Below are positions 27,013 to 35,517 of a DNA stretch of 44,889 nucleotides, piece by piece. Each line of letters opens with the position of its first letter. The stretch's first letter is position 1. The position numbers and the translations under genes are program-made. The stretch is from the NCBI GenBank assembly GCA_022825925.1, contig JAJDVW010000076.1, positions 1-44,889 on the forward strand, written 5' to 3'. Origin of the DNA: Pseudomonadales bacterium. GTDB lineage: Bacteria > Pseudomonadota > Gammaproteobacteria > Pseudomonadales > Azotimanducaceae. The notes beneath the pieces were generated by a model, which saw only the letters and a list, made by a program, of their open reading frames with translations, had not been told where the DNA came from and searched no databases.

Positions 27013-27477
27013 ATGAACCTGCAAGCCTATGCCGATCCCAGGGGCCTGCCTTCGGGTCAGTCCGCTCGGGTGGCCCGACTCCTTGGCATACGGGAGCCGG
27101 ATGTGGTCGGTGACCTCCAGCTTGCGAGGCGCCTCGCCGACGGCCTGCATCCGGCAGCCGTCTCCGCCCTGGAGGATGTGCTCGGCAGAAAGCTGGTGAT
27201 CGGTCCAATCATTCCCGAAGCCACGCTGCGCAGGGCTCGCAAGGCCGGCAAGCTCCTGTCCAGAACCCACAGCGAACGACTCTACGACATCGGGCGGGTG
27301 CTCGATGCCATCAGCCTTGTCTACCACGGAGACCGGCAGGGCATCGAGACGTTTCTCAATCGCCCGCACCCGCTCCTGGACGACGAAACGCCCTTCGATG
27401 TCGCGAGATCGAGTTCAGCCGGCACCGAAGCGGTCCTGAACCTGCTGCGGCGTCTTGAAGCCAGTGTTGCCGTCTAA
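27013..27477 (+). CDS. Xre/ParS/MbcA-family antitoxin (DUF2384), second pair
   Basis: A 154-residue antitoxin with an N-terminal DNA-binding half (residues about 10-85) containing IPEATLRRARKAGKLLSRTH and a C-terminal toxin-binding half (RLYDIGRVLDAISLVYHGDR, then FLNRPHPLLDDETPFDVARS and AVLNLLRRLE). This is the classical ParS pattern with L-x-x-P-x-x-x-L. GGAGGAG precedes the ATG. The stop overlaps the toxin start by one base (TAATG). It differs strongly from the antitoxin at 21971-22384, so the two pairs are not a recent duplication. Confidence 0.88.
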   Translation: MNLQAYADPRGLPSGQSARVARLLGIREPDVVGDLQLARRLADGLHPAAVSALEDVLGRKLVIGPIIPEATLRRARKAGKLLSRTHSERLYDIGRVLDAISLVYHGDRQGIETFLNRPHPLLDDETPFDVARSSSAGTEAVLNLLRRLEASVAV

Positions 27478-27971
27478 TGACCACTCGGGTCCTCCGGGAC
27501 GCGACTCGGGCCTATCGCATAGGTGACCGCGACGGCCGGTTTCCTGTCTGGAGCGCCGAAGGGGCTCGGCAGGTCGCCGCAAGGTGGCACGACCTTGGCG
27601 AGGACGTGATTTACGCCTCGGAACGTTACTCCACCGCCCTGCTCGAGAAACTCGTCTACTGCAACGGCGTGCTTCCTCCGAACCAGCACTTCGTCGAAGT
27701 CTCGATACCGGAAGGGGTGAGCTACGAGGTTGTCACCAAGGACTCCCTCCCCGACTGGTCCCACCCCGGTTGTACGTCCGCCCGCGCCTTCGGCAGCGCG
27801 TGGTACCAGGAGTCGCGAAGCGCGATCCTGTTCGTACCCTCCGTGGTTGCGCGCATGGAGCGGAACATCATCCTCAACGCCAGGCACCCGGACTGGGTGT
27901 CCAAGCGCATTAATGTGGGCCTTGAGCAGCCCGTGTACTGGGACCAACGACTGTTCCTGGGGTCGCCGTAG
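27477..27971 (+). CDS. RES-domain toxin, small ParT-like subtype
   Basis: A 164-residue RES protein: AYRIGDRDGRFPVWSAEGAR supplies the Arg, YASERYSTALLEKLVYCNG the Glu, and SRSAILFVPSVVARMERNII, followed by NARHPDW, the Ser and the family end. The small size and these motifs match the ParT/MbcT type that attacks NAD+ or phosphoribosyl pyrophosphate synthetase. Start overlaps the antitoxin stop. With the pair at 21270-22384 the window holds two RES systems of different subtypes. Confidence 0.87.
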   Translation: MTTRVLRDATRAYRIGDRDGRFPVWSAEGARQVAARWHDLGEDVIYASERYSTALLEKLVYCNGVLPPNQHFVEVSIPEGVSYEVVTKDSLPDWSHPGCTSARAFGSAWYQESRSAILFVPSVVARMERNIILNARHPDWVSKRINVGLEQPVYWDQRLFLGSP

Positions 27972-27989
27972 CGAAGCGATCCCGACCGC

Positions 27990-28751
27990 TCAGAAATCCA
28001 GCGGCAGCCCGTGTTCGGCGAGCACCCGGTCGCGTTGCTCGATGAGGATCGGGTCCACGTCGCCAAGCTCGGTCGCAACGGCTTCGTACATGTCCCGCAG
28101 ACCCTCGGGCGTCGGGCATACCGCTTCCGGGAACAGCCGCACGACCTGCGAGAAGTAGACCCAGTAGATGTCCACGGCGCTGAGCGCGTCGCCGACGATG
28201 TAACGGCGGCCGGCGTCGCGCTGGGCGTGGAGCTGGGCGGTCAGCCGGTCCAGCACCGGCCTGGCGCGTTCGACGGCCCCGGCGGCCGCCGCCTCGCTGT
28301 AGCCGTACTGGTCGTACATCGGATTCCGGAGGCGCGCCCGAGCGACACGTTCCGGACCGCCGCGCCCGAGCATGACGAGCCGCATGTCCCAGATGAAGCC
28401 GTTCTCGCCGATCAGCTCGTTCGAGAGACCCACCATCAACATGCGATCGTCCCGGTCCGGCGGCACGAGGGAAGGGCCGGAGCCCAGGCGCTCCGCGAGG
28501 TTCAGGATCTCGAGCCAGCCCGCGCGCGGCGCCTCGTCGTTGTACACCGCCACCGGTGCGTTCCGGTGGCCGGTCCACGCCACGAGGTCCTCGTTCTGGG
28601 CGCCCCCCACCTGCAGCACCGGCACGTAGGGCACGCCGTGGTGATCGAGGATCGCGCGGGCGGACATGCTGTAGGGCGCCGGCGCATGGGCCGTGAGCGC
28701 CAGGCGCAGGCCGTCCATTTCGCGCGCTACGGCCGGCTCGATGTAGTTCAT
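27990..28751 (-). CDS. Glutathione S-transferase family protein
   Basis: A 253-residue GST-like protein. The N-domain has APAPYSMSARAILDHHGVPY with Ser residues at the active-site place, and GGAQNEDLVAWTGHRNAPVA for the cis-Pro loop; the helical domain includes YIVGDALSAVDIYWVYF, the GST N-capping box. The N-domain is unusual: the ESxAI-like motif is replaced by a longer loop (DEAPRAGWLEILNLAERLGS). It shows general likeness to the long GST at 41313-42431. The substrate is unknown. The ATG at 28751 gives the family start. Confidence 0.8.
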   Translation of the reverse strand: MNYIEPAVAREMDGLRLALTAHAPAPYSMSARAILDHHGVPYVPVLQVGGAQNEDLVAWTGHRNAPVAVYNDEAPRAGWLEILNLAERLGSGPSLVPPDRDDRMLMVGLSNELIGENGFIWDMRLVMLGRGGPERVARARLRNPMYDQYGYSEAAAAGAVERARPVLDRLTAQLHAQRDAGRRYIVGDALSAVDIYWVYFSQVVRLFPEAVCPTPEGLRDMYEAVATELGDVDPILIEQRDRVLAEHGLPLDF

Positions 28752-28792
28752 GGGTCCTCCAGGTGTGGAAACAGAGAAGCCGGCGTCGGCAG

Positions 28793-29167
28793 CTAACCGG
28801 GCGTCCAGACCGCGAAAAGAAACTCCACGCCGAACAGCACCACGAGCAGCGCATGAATCGCCAAGTAACCCGCAAAGCCGGTAATCCAGAACGCGAGGAG
28901 CCTCGGTACCGTGGGCTTGAAGACGAAATAGGAGAGTACGAGGAGCACGAGCCCTGAAATCAGGGCGGCGATGTCGGGCGACCACCCCAGGAGCTCGTCG
29001 GCCCCCTTTGCGAGCAGGTGCGCGACCGCCGCGATGCCGAGCACCCGACCGTAAGGCGTCGGCCGAATCTGCAGGATGTAGCGAGCACAGACAGCCCCGA
29101 TGCCCGCGGTCACGAGGATCCTGAGAACGACCGCCAACGCAACCAGGAGTACGTCTGTCGTGAACAC
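28793..29167 (-). CDS. Four-helix membrane protein of unknown function (124 aa)
   Basis: A 124-residue hydrophobic protein with four membrane segments (about residues 3-27, 40-60, 66-86 and 94-118). The start is GTG 29167, with GAGGGG six bases upstream. No family is recognised; the pattern resembles small uncharacterised inner-membrane proteins. It lies upstream of the GST at 27990 on the same strand (41-base gap) and may share its transcript. Confidence 0.65.
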   Translation of the reverse strand: MFTTDVLLVALAVVLRILVTAGIGAVCARYILQIRPTPYGRVLGIAAVAHLLAKGADELLGWSPDIAALISGLVLLVLSYFVFKPTVPRLLAFWITGFAGYLAIHALLVVLFGVEFLFAVWTPG

Positions 29168-29329
29168 GATGACCCCTCGTTGACACCACGTCTTTTGGTG
29201 CAGCCAAGTATGCACGGCTTCCAGCACGGGCGAACCACAAGCGTCGCCTCCACCGTGCCGCCATTGGCATCGCGGCACGATCTGGGGTGTCATGGCCCCG
29301 CCACCGAAACGCAGGGGGAAACCCGCACG

Positions 29330-30277
29330 ATGCTGCAACCGATCGACATGAACGCCTGCGAAGCCGTCGGCCACGGCGCGCGGCGTCCCGAGGACGTGGC
29401 CGTGAGCGTGGACGGCGCGGTCTGGCTCTCCGACCAGGGCGGCGCCTGCGCGATGATCGACGGCACCGACGCACTCGCACGCAGTGGCGATGCCGGCGGC
29501 GCGCCGAACGGCATCAACTTCGACCTCGAGGGCCGCATCGTGATCGCGAACTTCGGCGGGCCGGACGACGGGTACGGGCCGCTGCAGCGCTTCGACCCCG
29601 CCACCGGAGAGGTCGAGATCCTGGTCGGCGAGATCGATGGACGCCGCCTCTACGGCTGCAACTACCCGCTCGTCGACTCCCGCGGCAGGATCTGGTGCAG
29701 CCACTCCACGTGGGACGCATCCGTGGGGCTTTCCGGCGCCGGCGCCGACGACGGCTTCGTGTTCCGGCTGGACCCGGACGGGTCCGTGCGCGTGCTGGCG
29801 GAGGGCATCCGCCTGGCCAACGGCATCGCGATGGACTACGACGAGCAGCACCTCTTCGTCTGCGAGACCACCGCCTGCGACGTGCTGCGCTACGCCATCG
29901 AGGACGACGGCAGCCTGGGCGCTCCCCAACGATACGGCCCGGTTCTGGGCCTCGACATTCCGGCCATGCCGGACCAGCGCCCGCTGCCGGTCGAATGGCG
30001 CAGCCGCCTCGGCCTCACCGACGGCTGCGGCTTCGACGTGGACGGCAACCTCTGGGTGACCCTCGTGATGGCGAACAAGGTGATCGCGATCACGCCGGAG
30101 GGGGACGTCGTGACCATGCTGGACGACCCGGAAGGGAAGCTGATGCGCAACCCGACGAACGTGAGCTGGGGCGGCGACGGCCTGCGGGACCTCTACATCG
30201 GGAGCATCACGTCGGACTACGTGGTGAAGGCGCCGAGCCCGGTGCCCGGGATGGCGCAGGCGTATCAGCGGCCGTGA
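29330..30277 (+). CDS. SMP-30/gluconolactonase-family hydrolase
   Basis: A 315-residue six-bladed propeller of the SMP-30/Gnl/LRE family. Motifs include RRPEDVAVSVDGAVWLSDQG with the metal Glu, GGAPNGINFDLEGRIVIANF, GIRLANGIAMDYDEQHLFVC with the metal Asn, and LTDGCGFDVDGNLWVTLVM with the late Asp. The family hydrolyses sugar lactones and other esters with calcium or zinc. No signal peptide is seen, so it is probably cytoplasmic. The ATG at 29330 follows an AGGGGGA site. It ends 12 bases before the convergent VOC gene. Confidence 0.87.
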   Translation: MLQPIDMNACEAVGHGARRPEDVAVSVDGAVWLSDQGGACAMIDGTDALARSGDAGGAPNGINFDLEGRIVIANFGGPDDGYGPLQRFDPATGEVEILVGEIDGRRLYGCNYPLVDSRGRIWCSHSTWDASVGLSGAGADDGFVFRLDPDGSVRVLAEGIRLANGIAMDYDEQHLFVCETTACDVLRYAIEDDGSLGAPQRYGPVLGLDIPAMPDQRPLPVEWRSRLGLTDGCGFDVDGNLWVTLVMANKVIAITPEGDVVTMLDDPEGKLMRNPTNVSWGGDGLRDLYIGSITSDYVVKAPSPVPGMAQAYQRP

Positions 30278-30289
30278 CGCGCCCGGGCG

Positions 30290-30733
30290 TCAGGTGATGT
30301 CGAAGCCCTCGACGCGAGACCGCAGTTCGTCCTTGCTCACTTCCTCGAGCTTCTCGCCCACCATCCAGCGGTAGCCGAACGGATCCAGGAACGTACCGCG
30401 GCGCTCCCCGTCCGCCTGCTCGGCCACCTGGTGGAGGACCTCGGCGCCGGCCGCCACCAGGCGGCGGGCGGTCTCGTCCGCGTCCGCGACGCGGATGTGC
30501 AGGGCCGCGCTCGAGCCGCCGAGCGACCGCGGGCTCCGCGCGCCGAAATCCGGGAACTCGTCGGAGAGATAGAGCGTGGCGCCCCCGATGCTGATCTCGG
30601 AGTGCCCGATCCTGCCTTCGGGGTCCGTGAACCGGGCGCCGGTCTCGACGGCCCCGAACGCTTTCTCGTAGAACGCGATCGCCGCGGCGCAGTCGTGGGG
30701 GGAGAGATAGGGCGTGAGCTGGACGTCGGTCAC
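30290..30733 (-). CDS. VOC-family protein, PhnB/glyoxalase-like
   Basis: A 147-residue single VOC-type protein of the PhnB (DUF1428/glyoxalase-like) kind: LTPYLSPHDCAAAIAFYEKA, FGAVETGARFTDPEGRIGHS, and FLDPFGYRWMVGEK near the end. Family roles vary (glyoxalase, resistance proteins, unknown). The start was set at GTG 30733 because GGAG precedes it by six bases; TTG 30745 is an alternative without a ribosome site. It stands downstream of the esterase on the same strand reading away. Confidence 0.82.
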   Translation of the reverse strand: MTDVQLTPYLSPHDCAAAIAFYEKAFGAVETGARFTDPEGRIGHSEISIGGATLYLSDEFPDFGARSPRSLGGSSAALHIRVADADETARRLVAAGAEVLHQVAEQADGERRGTFLDPFGYRWMVGEKLEEVSKDELRSRVEGFDIT

Positions 30734-30820
30734 GGTGGGCTCCAATTGAAACAGACGCGCCCGATGCTCTCACGTCGCCGGGGGCGAACCAACTGGAGGG
30801 TCAGCCGCCCCTACTCGCCC

Positions 30821-31771
30821 CTACTCGCCCCAGAGCACCCGAATGCCCCGCGTGTAGGCGATCGGCATCACGGTCAGGTGATCCTCGTCCGGGAAGATCC
30901 TGACCGTCAGTTCCAGCGAGGGATAGCGGCGCACGGTGAGGCGCTCCGCCATCGTCGCCACCGTGGAAACGATCTGCGCCCCGGACCAGACCGGATGGGC
31001 GGCCTCCGCCTCGCCGGCGCTGAGAAACACCTTGGCTTTCAGGTCCGCGTTCTTCGCATGCCAGGCCGCTTCCATGTCGAGCCACGGCTGGTAGGCGGCG
31101 GGGCTGCTGATGATATATTTGGCGAAGCTCTCCGGCCTGTTGAGCAGGACGTACAGACCGAACTGGCCGCCGCCGGAGTGACCGGCGTAGCCCTGATCGT
31201 GCAGGTCCATGCGGTACTCCCCGGCCAGCATCGGGCGCAACTGGTTGACCAGGAAGTCGAGAAACCCGGGGGCGCCGCCGATCGACTCCGCCGGCATGGG
31301 GGCGAACATCGGCCCCATCAGCGACTTGTCCGGGATGAAGTCGTAGCTGCGGCGACGCTGGAACTCCGCCGCGTTGGTGTCGGCCGGAGCACCCACCGCC
31401 ACGACGATCAGCTCGGGCGAAAGGCCGAGCGCGTCTCCGGTCAACGCCCCCTGGATCAGCTCCAGGTTGTTGTCGGTGATCCAGAGCGTCGGATACGCCC
31501 TGTCGGTCAGGTGGTAGCTGGCCGGCAGGTAGACCCGGACCTCGTGGTCCCACTCCCACCCCTCGGCACGCACCAGGCGCACGGAGTCCACCGTGCCCCG
31601 GGTGGGTATCCTGCTGTCCGGGCTGTACCGGGCCATCACGTCGTCCGGCATGTCGAGGGGCCGCATCGTCTCCCCCTGGTCGTCCGCCTGTTCCTCGGCA
31701 ATCGCAGGGAAACCGGAGAGAACCAGCCCCAGAACAACGCCCCCCATGACCCGTCGCACGAGCTTGGTCAT
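30821..31771 (-). CDS. Exported esterase-D-like alpha/beta hydrolase
   Basis: A 316-residue protein with a signal peptide (RVMGGVVLGLVLSGFPAIAE). The alpha/beta-hydrolase nucleophile is in YAGHSGGGQFGLYVL, the acid is probably in AGEAEAAHP, and the base His is in FPDEDHLTVMP. It resembles the IroE/esterase D group that cuts ester bonds of siderophores and esters. AGGAGATCGGAA precedes the ATG at 31771. It starts 30 bases after the stop of the gamma-glutamyltransferase-like gene and is likely cotranscribed with it. Confidence 0.85.
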   Translation of the reverse strand: MTKLVRRVMGGVVLGLVLSGFPAIAEEQADDQGETMRPLDMPDDVMARYSPDSRIPTRGTVDSVRLVRAEGWEWDHEVRVYLPASYHLTDRAYPTLWITDNNLELIQGALTGDALGLSPELIVVAVGAPADTNAAEFQRRRSYDFIPDKSLMGPMFAPMPAESIGGAPGFLDFLVNQLRPMLAGEYRMDLHDQGYAGHSGGGQFGLYVLLNRPESFAKYIISSPAAYQPWLDMEAAWHAKNADLKAKVFLSAGEAEAAHPVWSGAQIVSTVATMAERLTVRRYPSLELTVRIFPDEDHLTVMPIAYTRGIRVLWGE

Positions 31772-31801
31772 TTCCGATCTCCTCTGGTTCAAAGCTTCGC
31801 C

Positions 31802-33418
31802 TCAGACCGCCAGCGCCATGGCGTTCCTGCGCGGGTCCCCGCGGGCGTGGGCCGTTCCGTCGGCGTCCAGGAAGATGCCCTCGAACGAGCCGAGTTCCCA
31901 GTTCCACGGACTCACCACGGACCAGGCGATGCCCCGCTCCGCCGCGGCGGTGCGGACCTGCTCGTCGAGGTCGACCTCGATGAGCAGCGTCCCTTGCGGG
32001 CCGGTGTAGGGAGCGCCTCCGAACGACGGCCGGTCGATCGATTCGCCGATCGGGATGCCGAAGTCGAGCATGTTCGTCGTGTTGTGCAGGATGTTCTGCA
32101 GCAGGCTTCCGCTCGGCGATCCGGACGCCAGGATCGGCCGCTCGCCGTCGAAGACGATGTTCGGGCAGACGTAGGCCGAGATGCGGTCGCCCGGCCCGGG
32201 CATGACCCGGAGGTAATGGGCGCCCGCCGCGACGACCGTCACGCCGCCGGCGAAAAGCCCGTTCGACCATGGCAGCGACATGCACGAGTGGAGGACGGTC
32301 GCGATGTTGCCGTCGGCGTCCACCGCCGTCACGTGGTTGCTGCCGGCGGGCGGCGGCGCCGGACCCGCGTCGACCTTCTGATCCATCTGCATCAGCTCGA
32401 GCCGCATGCGCGCATAGTCCTTGCTGAGGATCAGTTCCAGGGGCAGTTCGTGAGTCGCCGGATCGTGCTGCCTGAACCCGTCGAGATAGACCTGGTTGGC
32501 GATGCGCGCCATGTGGAACAGGGTCTCCGCGGAGTCCGTGGGCGGACCCAGCTTCTGCAGGTCCAGCAGTTCCACCATGTTGAGGATCTCGATCAGGTGC
32601 GAACCGCCGTGGTCCGGCGGCGGCGAGCCGAGCACCTTGTAGCCGCGATAGCTGCCCTCGGCAGGCGGCTGCCAGCGCGCCTCGTATCGCTCCATGTCCT
32701 CCAGGGTGAGGACCCCACCCGCCGCCTGCACCACGTCGACGAGTTCCTTCGCGAACGCGCCGCGGTAGAAGAAGTCGCTGCCTTCCTCCAGCAGCGCCGT
32801 CAGGGTGTCCGCGGCCCGCTCCTGTACCAGCAGGTCGCCCGGCCGCAGCATGACGTTGTTCCGGGCGAAGATCTCCCGGCCCTGGGGTGTCCGGCCGGCC
32901 TTCGCGTACTCGGTGAACATCTCGCCCCACAGGAACGGGTGGATCTCGAAGCCGTCCCGGGCATAGCCGATCGCGGCTGCCATGACGGCTTGCCGCGAGG
33001 CCTGTCCGTGACGGGCATGGGCCGCCTCGAAGCCGGCCCAGAAACCGGGCACGGCGACGCCGCGGCCGGTGGCGACGTCGGCCAGGCGAAACCGCTCAAG
33101 CGCCGCCGCGGGGCGCGCCGCACTGCCGTTCACGTAGGTGGTCTCGCCGGTCGCCGCATCGAAGTGCAGCATCGAAAGCACGCCCGTGATGCCGGTCATG
33201 TGCGGTTCGACGACGGTCTGGCAGATGGACGCCGCGAGCGCCGCGTCCGCCGCGTTGCCGCCGGCCTTGAGCACGTCCACGCCGGCGCGGGTCGCCAGGG
33301 GGTGGGAGCAGATGACCATGCCCTTCTTGCCGGAGGCCGGCGCCTTGCGGCCGAAGTGGGCCGACTCCAGCAGTCGGCGCCGCTCCTCGTCGGAGAGCCG
33401 TTGCACCCGGTCGTTCAC
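31802..33418 (-). CDS. Gamma-glutamyltransferase-family protein with altered active-site motifs
   Basis: A 538-residue Ntn-hydrolase of the gamma-glutamyltransferase fold (GGNAADAALAASICQTVVEP; SGSPSGSLLQNILHNTTNML). In typical enzymes autocleavage occurs before the first Thr of a TTH motif; here the place reads GSNHVTAVDADGNI, so the nucleophile would be Ser. The GGGGF loop and the substrate-carboxylate Arg also differ (GITGVLSML; YVNGSAARPA). The enzyme may thus act on something other than glutathione. No clear signal peptide is visible. The start at GTG 33418 is chosen from the family N-terminus (RLSDEERRRLLES). It precedes the esterase in one operon. A remnant of a similar 5' end lies at 34975-35020. 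Confidence 0.82.
   Translation of the reverse strand: MNDRVQRLSDEERRRLLESAHFGRKAPASGKKGMVICSHPLATRAGVDVLKAGGNAADAALAASICQTVVEPHMTGITGVLSMLHFDAATGETTYVNGSAARPAAALERFRLADVATGRGVAVPGFWAGFEAAHARHGQASRQAVMAAAIGYARDGFEIHPFLWGEMFTEYAKAGRTPQGREIFARNNVMLRPGDLLVQERAADTLTALLEEGSDFFYRGAFAKELVDVVQAAGGVLTLEDMERYEARWQPPAEGSYRGYKVLGSPPPDHGGSHLIEILNMVELLDLQKLGPPTDSAETLFHMARIANQVYLDGFRQHDPATHELPLELILSKDYARMRLELMQMDQKVDAGPAPPPAGSNHVTAVDADGNIATVLHSCMSLPWSNGLFAGGVTVVAAGAHYLRVMPGPGDRISAYVCPNIVFDGERPILASGSPSGSLLQNILHNTTNMLDFGIPIGESIDRPSFGGAPYTGPQGTLLIEVDLDEQVRTAAAERGIAWSVVSPWNWELGSFEGIFLDADGTAHARGDPRRNAMALAV
33361..33406 (+). repeat. 46-bp direct repeat, copy 1 (within the gamma-glutamyltransferase gene)
   Basis: Plus-strand copy 1 of a 46-bp repeat; copy 2 is at 34975-35020. 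Copies differ at six positions. They bracket the serine hydrolase gene, so recombination between them would remove it. Confidence 0.75.
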
Positions 33419-33585
33419 AACCGGCCCCGATGCGTTGCAGCCAAACCGATCCCTCCCCGGTGCTTCGCGCCGGGATTGGAGCAATGTTGCGGCCGCCGTG
33501 CAAGTTGCCGGTTCCGCTCGGCACCTCCGCCTGCTGGCCGGCGAGTCGTCATCGGTCGGTGCCTGCACCACACAATCGAGGCGCG

Positions 33586-34965
33586 TCAACCGGTGCGCCG
33601 GTAGGCAAACATTCCATTCAGGAAATTGGTGGCGCGACCCTGGCCGTCATCACCCCAGAAGCCCACGTCCCACCCGCGGTTTCCCCCCGCCGCCGGATCA
33701 CCGGGCAGAAATCGGTCCTCACCCAACGGGATCATCTCGGTTTCCACACTGTCCGACAGTCCGATACGCCGGAACACTTCGCTGTCCAGTCGACCAAGGA
33801 GCTTGTCTCCGGACAGGCTGACGTTCATCACGTTGCCGAGCGATTCGTAGCGGCCACAGTAGCGTTCCGCCTCGAAGGCCACCGGCTCAGCGTTCTCGGC
33901 AGTGAGTTGTGCCGGCTTCCGGATGCCGAACAGGTCCGGAAAGACCGTGTCAAAGATCGTATCGGCCAGTGGATAGCCCTGATCGGCCACGTTTACAGTG
34001 GTTGCGGCTGCAACCTGTTTCTCGGGGCACCAGAGCAACATGGACGATCCACCGAGATTGGTGCCGCTGTGCCCGTGAATGGTGTGGCCTTCCCACTGTT
34101 TCCAGTACGGACCTATGCCCCATTTCTGCGCCATCAATCGAGTGGGTAGCTGTACCTGGGGCGTGTGCATCGCGTTTACCGCAGCCGGGCTCAGTACCTG
34201 CTTCCCGGAGTCGCACCGGCCCTGGTCCAGGAACATTTTCGCCAACCTCACCAGGTCGGAAGCGCTGGCGCAGAGCGTCCCGCCCGCCGGCCCCATGGAT
34301 CGCGGCAGTGCCCAACGGCGCAACAGTTCCAGGTCCGATCCGGTGGAGGATCGCACGTAGCCCAGCGCGAGCGGGTGGAACAAGAGTTCTTCTGCGAACG
34401 CCGCGGTCTGCTTCAACCCGATGGGATCCAGTACGAGTGCCCGCAACAGCGCTTCCCAGGTTTTGCCCGTCGCCCGCTCCATGACGTGGCCGGCGGTACT
34501 GCTGCCGGCGTTGCTGTACCCGAAACCGGTGCCCGGCTCGAAGACATGTGGGACGCCGGCGAGCGCCGCTACATAGGATCTTACGGCGTCATCCCCACGC
34601 CCGTAGTCCTGGTAGGAGCCATTGTCCATTCCGGAGCTCATGGAGAGCAGATGCCTGAGCGTGATTTCCTCCTGCGCCCGGTAGCTCGACAACACCAGAT
34701 CGGGTATCCAGGTCTTGATCGGTACATCCAGCTTCAACGTGCCCGCGTCGACCAGCGCCATGACCATCGCGGCGTTGAACACCTTGCAGGTCGAACCTAC
34801 CTGGAACAGCGTGTCGTGGGTGACGGGAAGTTCCTGCTCACGATTCCGCAAGCCCGTGGCAAAGGCACGCAGTCGCCCATCGTGAAGCAAGGCCAGTTGA
34901 GCGCCGGCAACATTCAGACGCTCGGCGGCCTCATCCAGAAGTTGCTGCAACTGCTGGTCATTCAT
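33586..34965 (-). CDS. Serine hydrolase of the beta-lactamase/class C family
   Basis: A 459-residue protein with the three motifs of the family: Ser58-T-C-Lys61 (FQVGSTCKVFNAAMV), Tyr-Ser-Asn in GFGYSNAGSS near residue 150, and His-Ser-Gly in HGHSGTNLGGS near 310. A C-terminal lipocalin-like part follows (about 370-459). Members act as esterases, D-aminopeptidases or lactamases. No signal peptide is seen. It is flanked by duplicated sequence of the gamma-glutamyltransferase gene start, hinting that it arrived by insertion or duplication. The ATG overlaps the stop of the upstream remnant. Confidence 0.87.
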   Translation of the reverse strand: MNDQQLQQLLDEAAERLNVAGAQLALLHDGRLRAFATGLRNREQELPVTHDTLFQVGSTCKVFNAAMVMALVDAGTLKLDVPIKTWIPDLVLSSYRAQEEITLRHLLSMSSGMDNGSYQDYGRGDDAVRSYVAALAGVPHVFEPGTGFGYSNAGSSTAGHVMERATGKTWEALLRALVLDPIGLKQTAAFAEELLFHPLALGYVRSSTGSDLELLRRWALPRSMGPAGGTLCASASDLVRLAKMFLDQGRCDSGKQVLSPAAVNAMHTPQVQLPTRLMAQKWGIGPYWKQWEGHTIHGHSGTNLGGSSMLLWCPEKQVAAATTVNVADQGYPLADTIFDTVFPDLFGIRKPAQLTAENAEPVAFEAERYCGRYESLGNVMNVSLSGDKLLGRLDSEVFRRIGLSDSVETEMIPLGEDRFLPGDPAAGGNRGWDVGFWGDDGQGRATNFLNGMFAYRRTG

Positions 34966-35020
34966 GCGTGAGCACCGACTGCAGCAGTCGGCGCCGCTCG
35001 TGCTCGGAGAGCCGGTTCAC
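34958..35020 (-). pseudogene. Remnant of a second gamma-glutamyltransferase-like gene start
   Basis: The short frame NRLSEHERRRLLQSVLTHE matches the start of the intact gene (RVQRLSDEERRRLLES). At DNA level 34975-35020 and 33361-33406 agree at 40 of 46 positions without gaps. The rest of this copy is replaced by the serine hydrolase gene. Confidence 0.7.
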
Positions 35021-35196
35021 TAGAACGCGTAGTCGTCCTCCACGGACTCGGTGCGCCGGGTGGCCGTGATCAGGATCTCCTCCAGCACGGTGGTCTCGGA
35101 CGCGGCGCTGTCCTCCGCGAAGGCCGGCACCCCGGCGCCAGGGGACAGAAGGAGTAGAACGGCACCGGCGGCCGAGCAAGCAGAAGAGCGTTCCAT
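35020..35196 (-). pseudogene. TonB-dependent receptor 5' remnant
   Basis: A 58-residue frame with a signal peptide (SAAGAVLLLLSPGAGVPAFA) and the start of a plug with a TonB-box-like segment (TTVLEEILITATRRTESVED). The frame then ends at a stop next to the remnant of the gamma-glutamyltransferase start. No barrel follows. An unrelated or related receptor end is found at 43690-44889, but they are not adjacent. Confidence 0.72.
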
Positions 35197-35337
35197 GAGC
35201 CTGAACCGGGAGAAAGAGACAGTCGAGTATCCCACCGCCCCCGTGCCCCGTCCATTGACCGGGCTGCGCGTTGACGCTCAGGGACCCGGGTCCAATACTG
35301 ACCGTCGCCCAGGGACCAGAGATACAGGTGGAACGCC

Positions 35338-35508
35338 ATGCCCCGCACGCTCCGGAACGCCCAGGCCCTTGCGGTCGCGCTGGCCCTCACGGCTTCGTTC
35401 GCGCTCGCCCAGGAACCGCCCGACCCGCCCACCCAGACCACTGTCTTCGAGGTCGCGCCCGCGGCCGGACCTGGGGTCCCCGTAGGCGGAGTCCCGCCGC
35501 AGGCTTGA
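35338..35508 (+). CDS. Short exported peptide (56 aa) coupled to the transporter gene
   Basis: A signal peptide (NAQALAVALALTASFALAQE) is followed by a Pro-rich tail ending GGVPPQA. AGGTGGA precedes the ATG at 35338. The stop TGA lies ten bases before the likely CTG start of the transporter, so the peptide may act as a translational leader. It might alternatively be a 5' remnant of a larger secreted protein. No family is recognised. Confidence 0.45.
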   Translation: MPRTLRNAQALAVALALTASFALAQEPPDPPTQTTVFEVAPAAGPGVPVGGVPPQA

Positions 35509-35517
35509 GGAATCGCC

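Noticed and set aside
30431..33604. A 1057-codon open frame on the plus strand across 30431-33604
   Set aside because: It is antisense to the VOC, esterase and gamma-glutamyltransferase-like genes, all with clear motifs, and its own sequence is Arg/His/Gly-rich without domains. It arises from GC-rich codon use.
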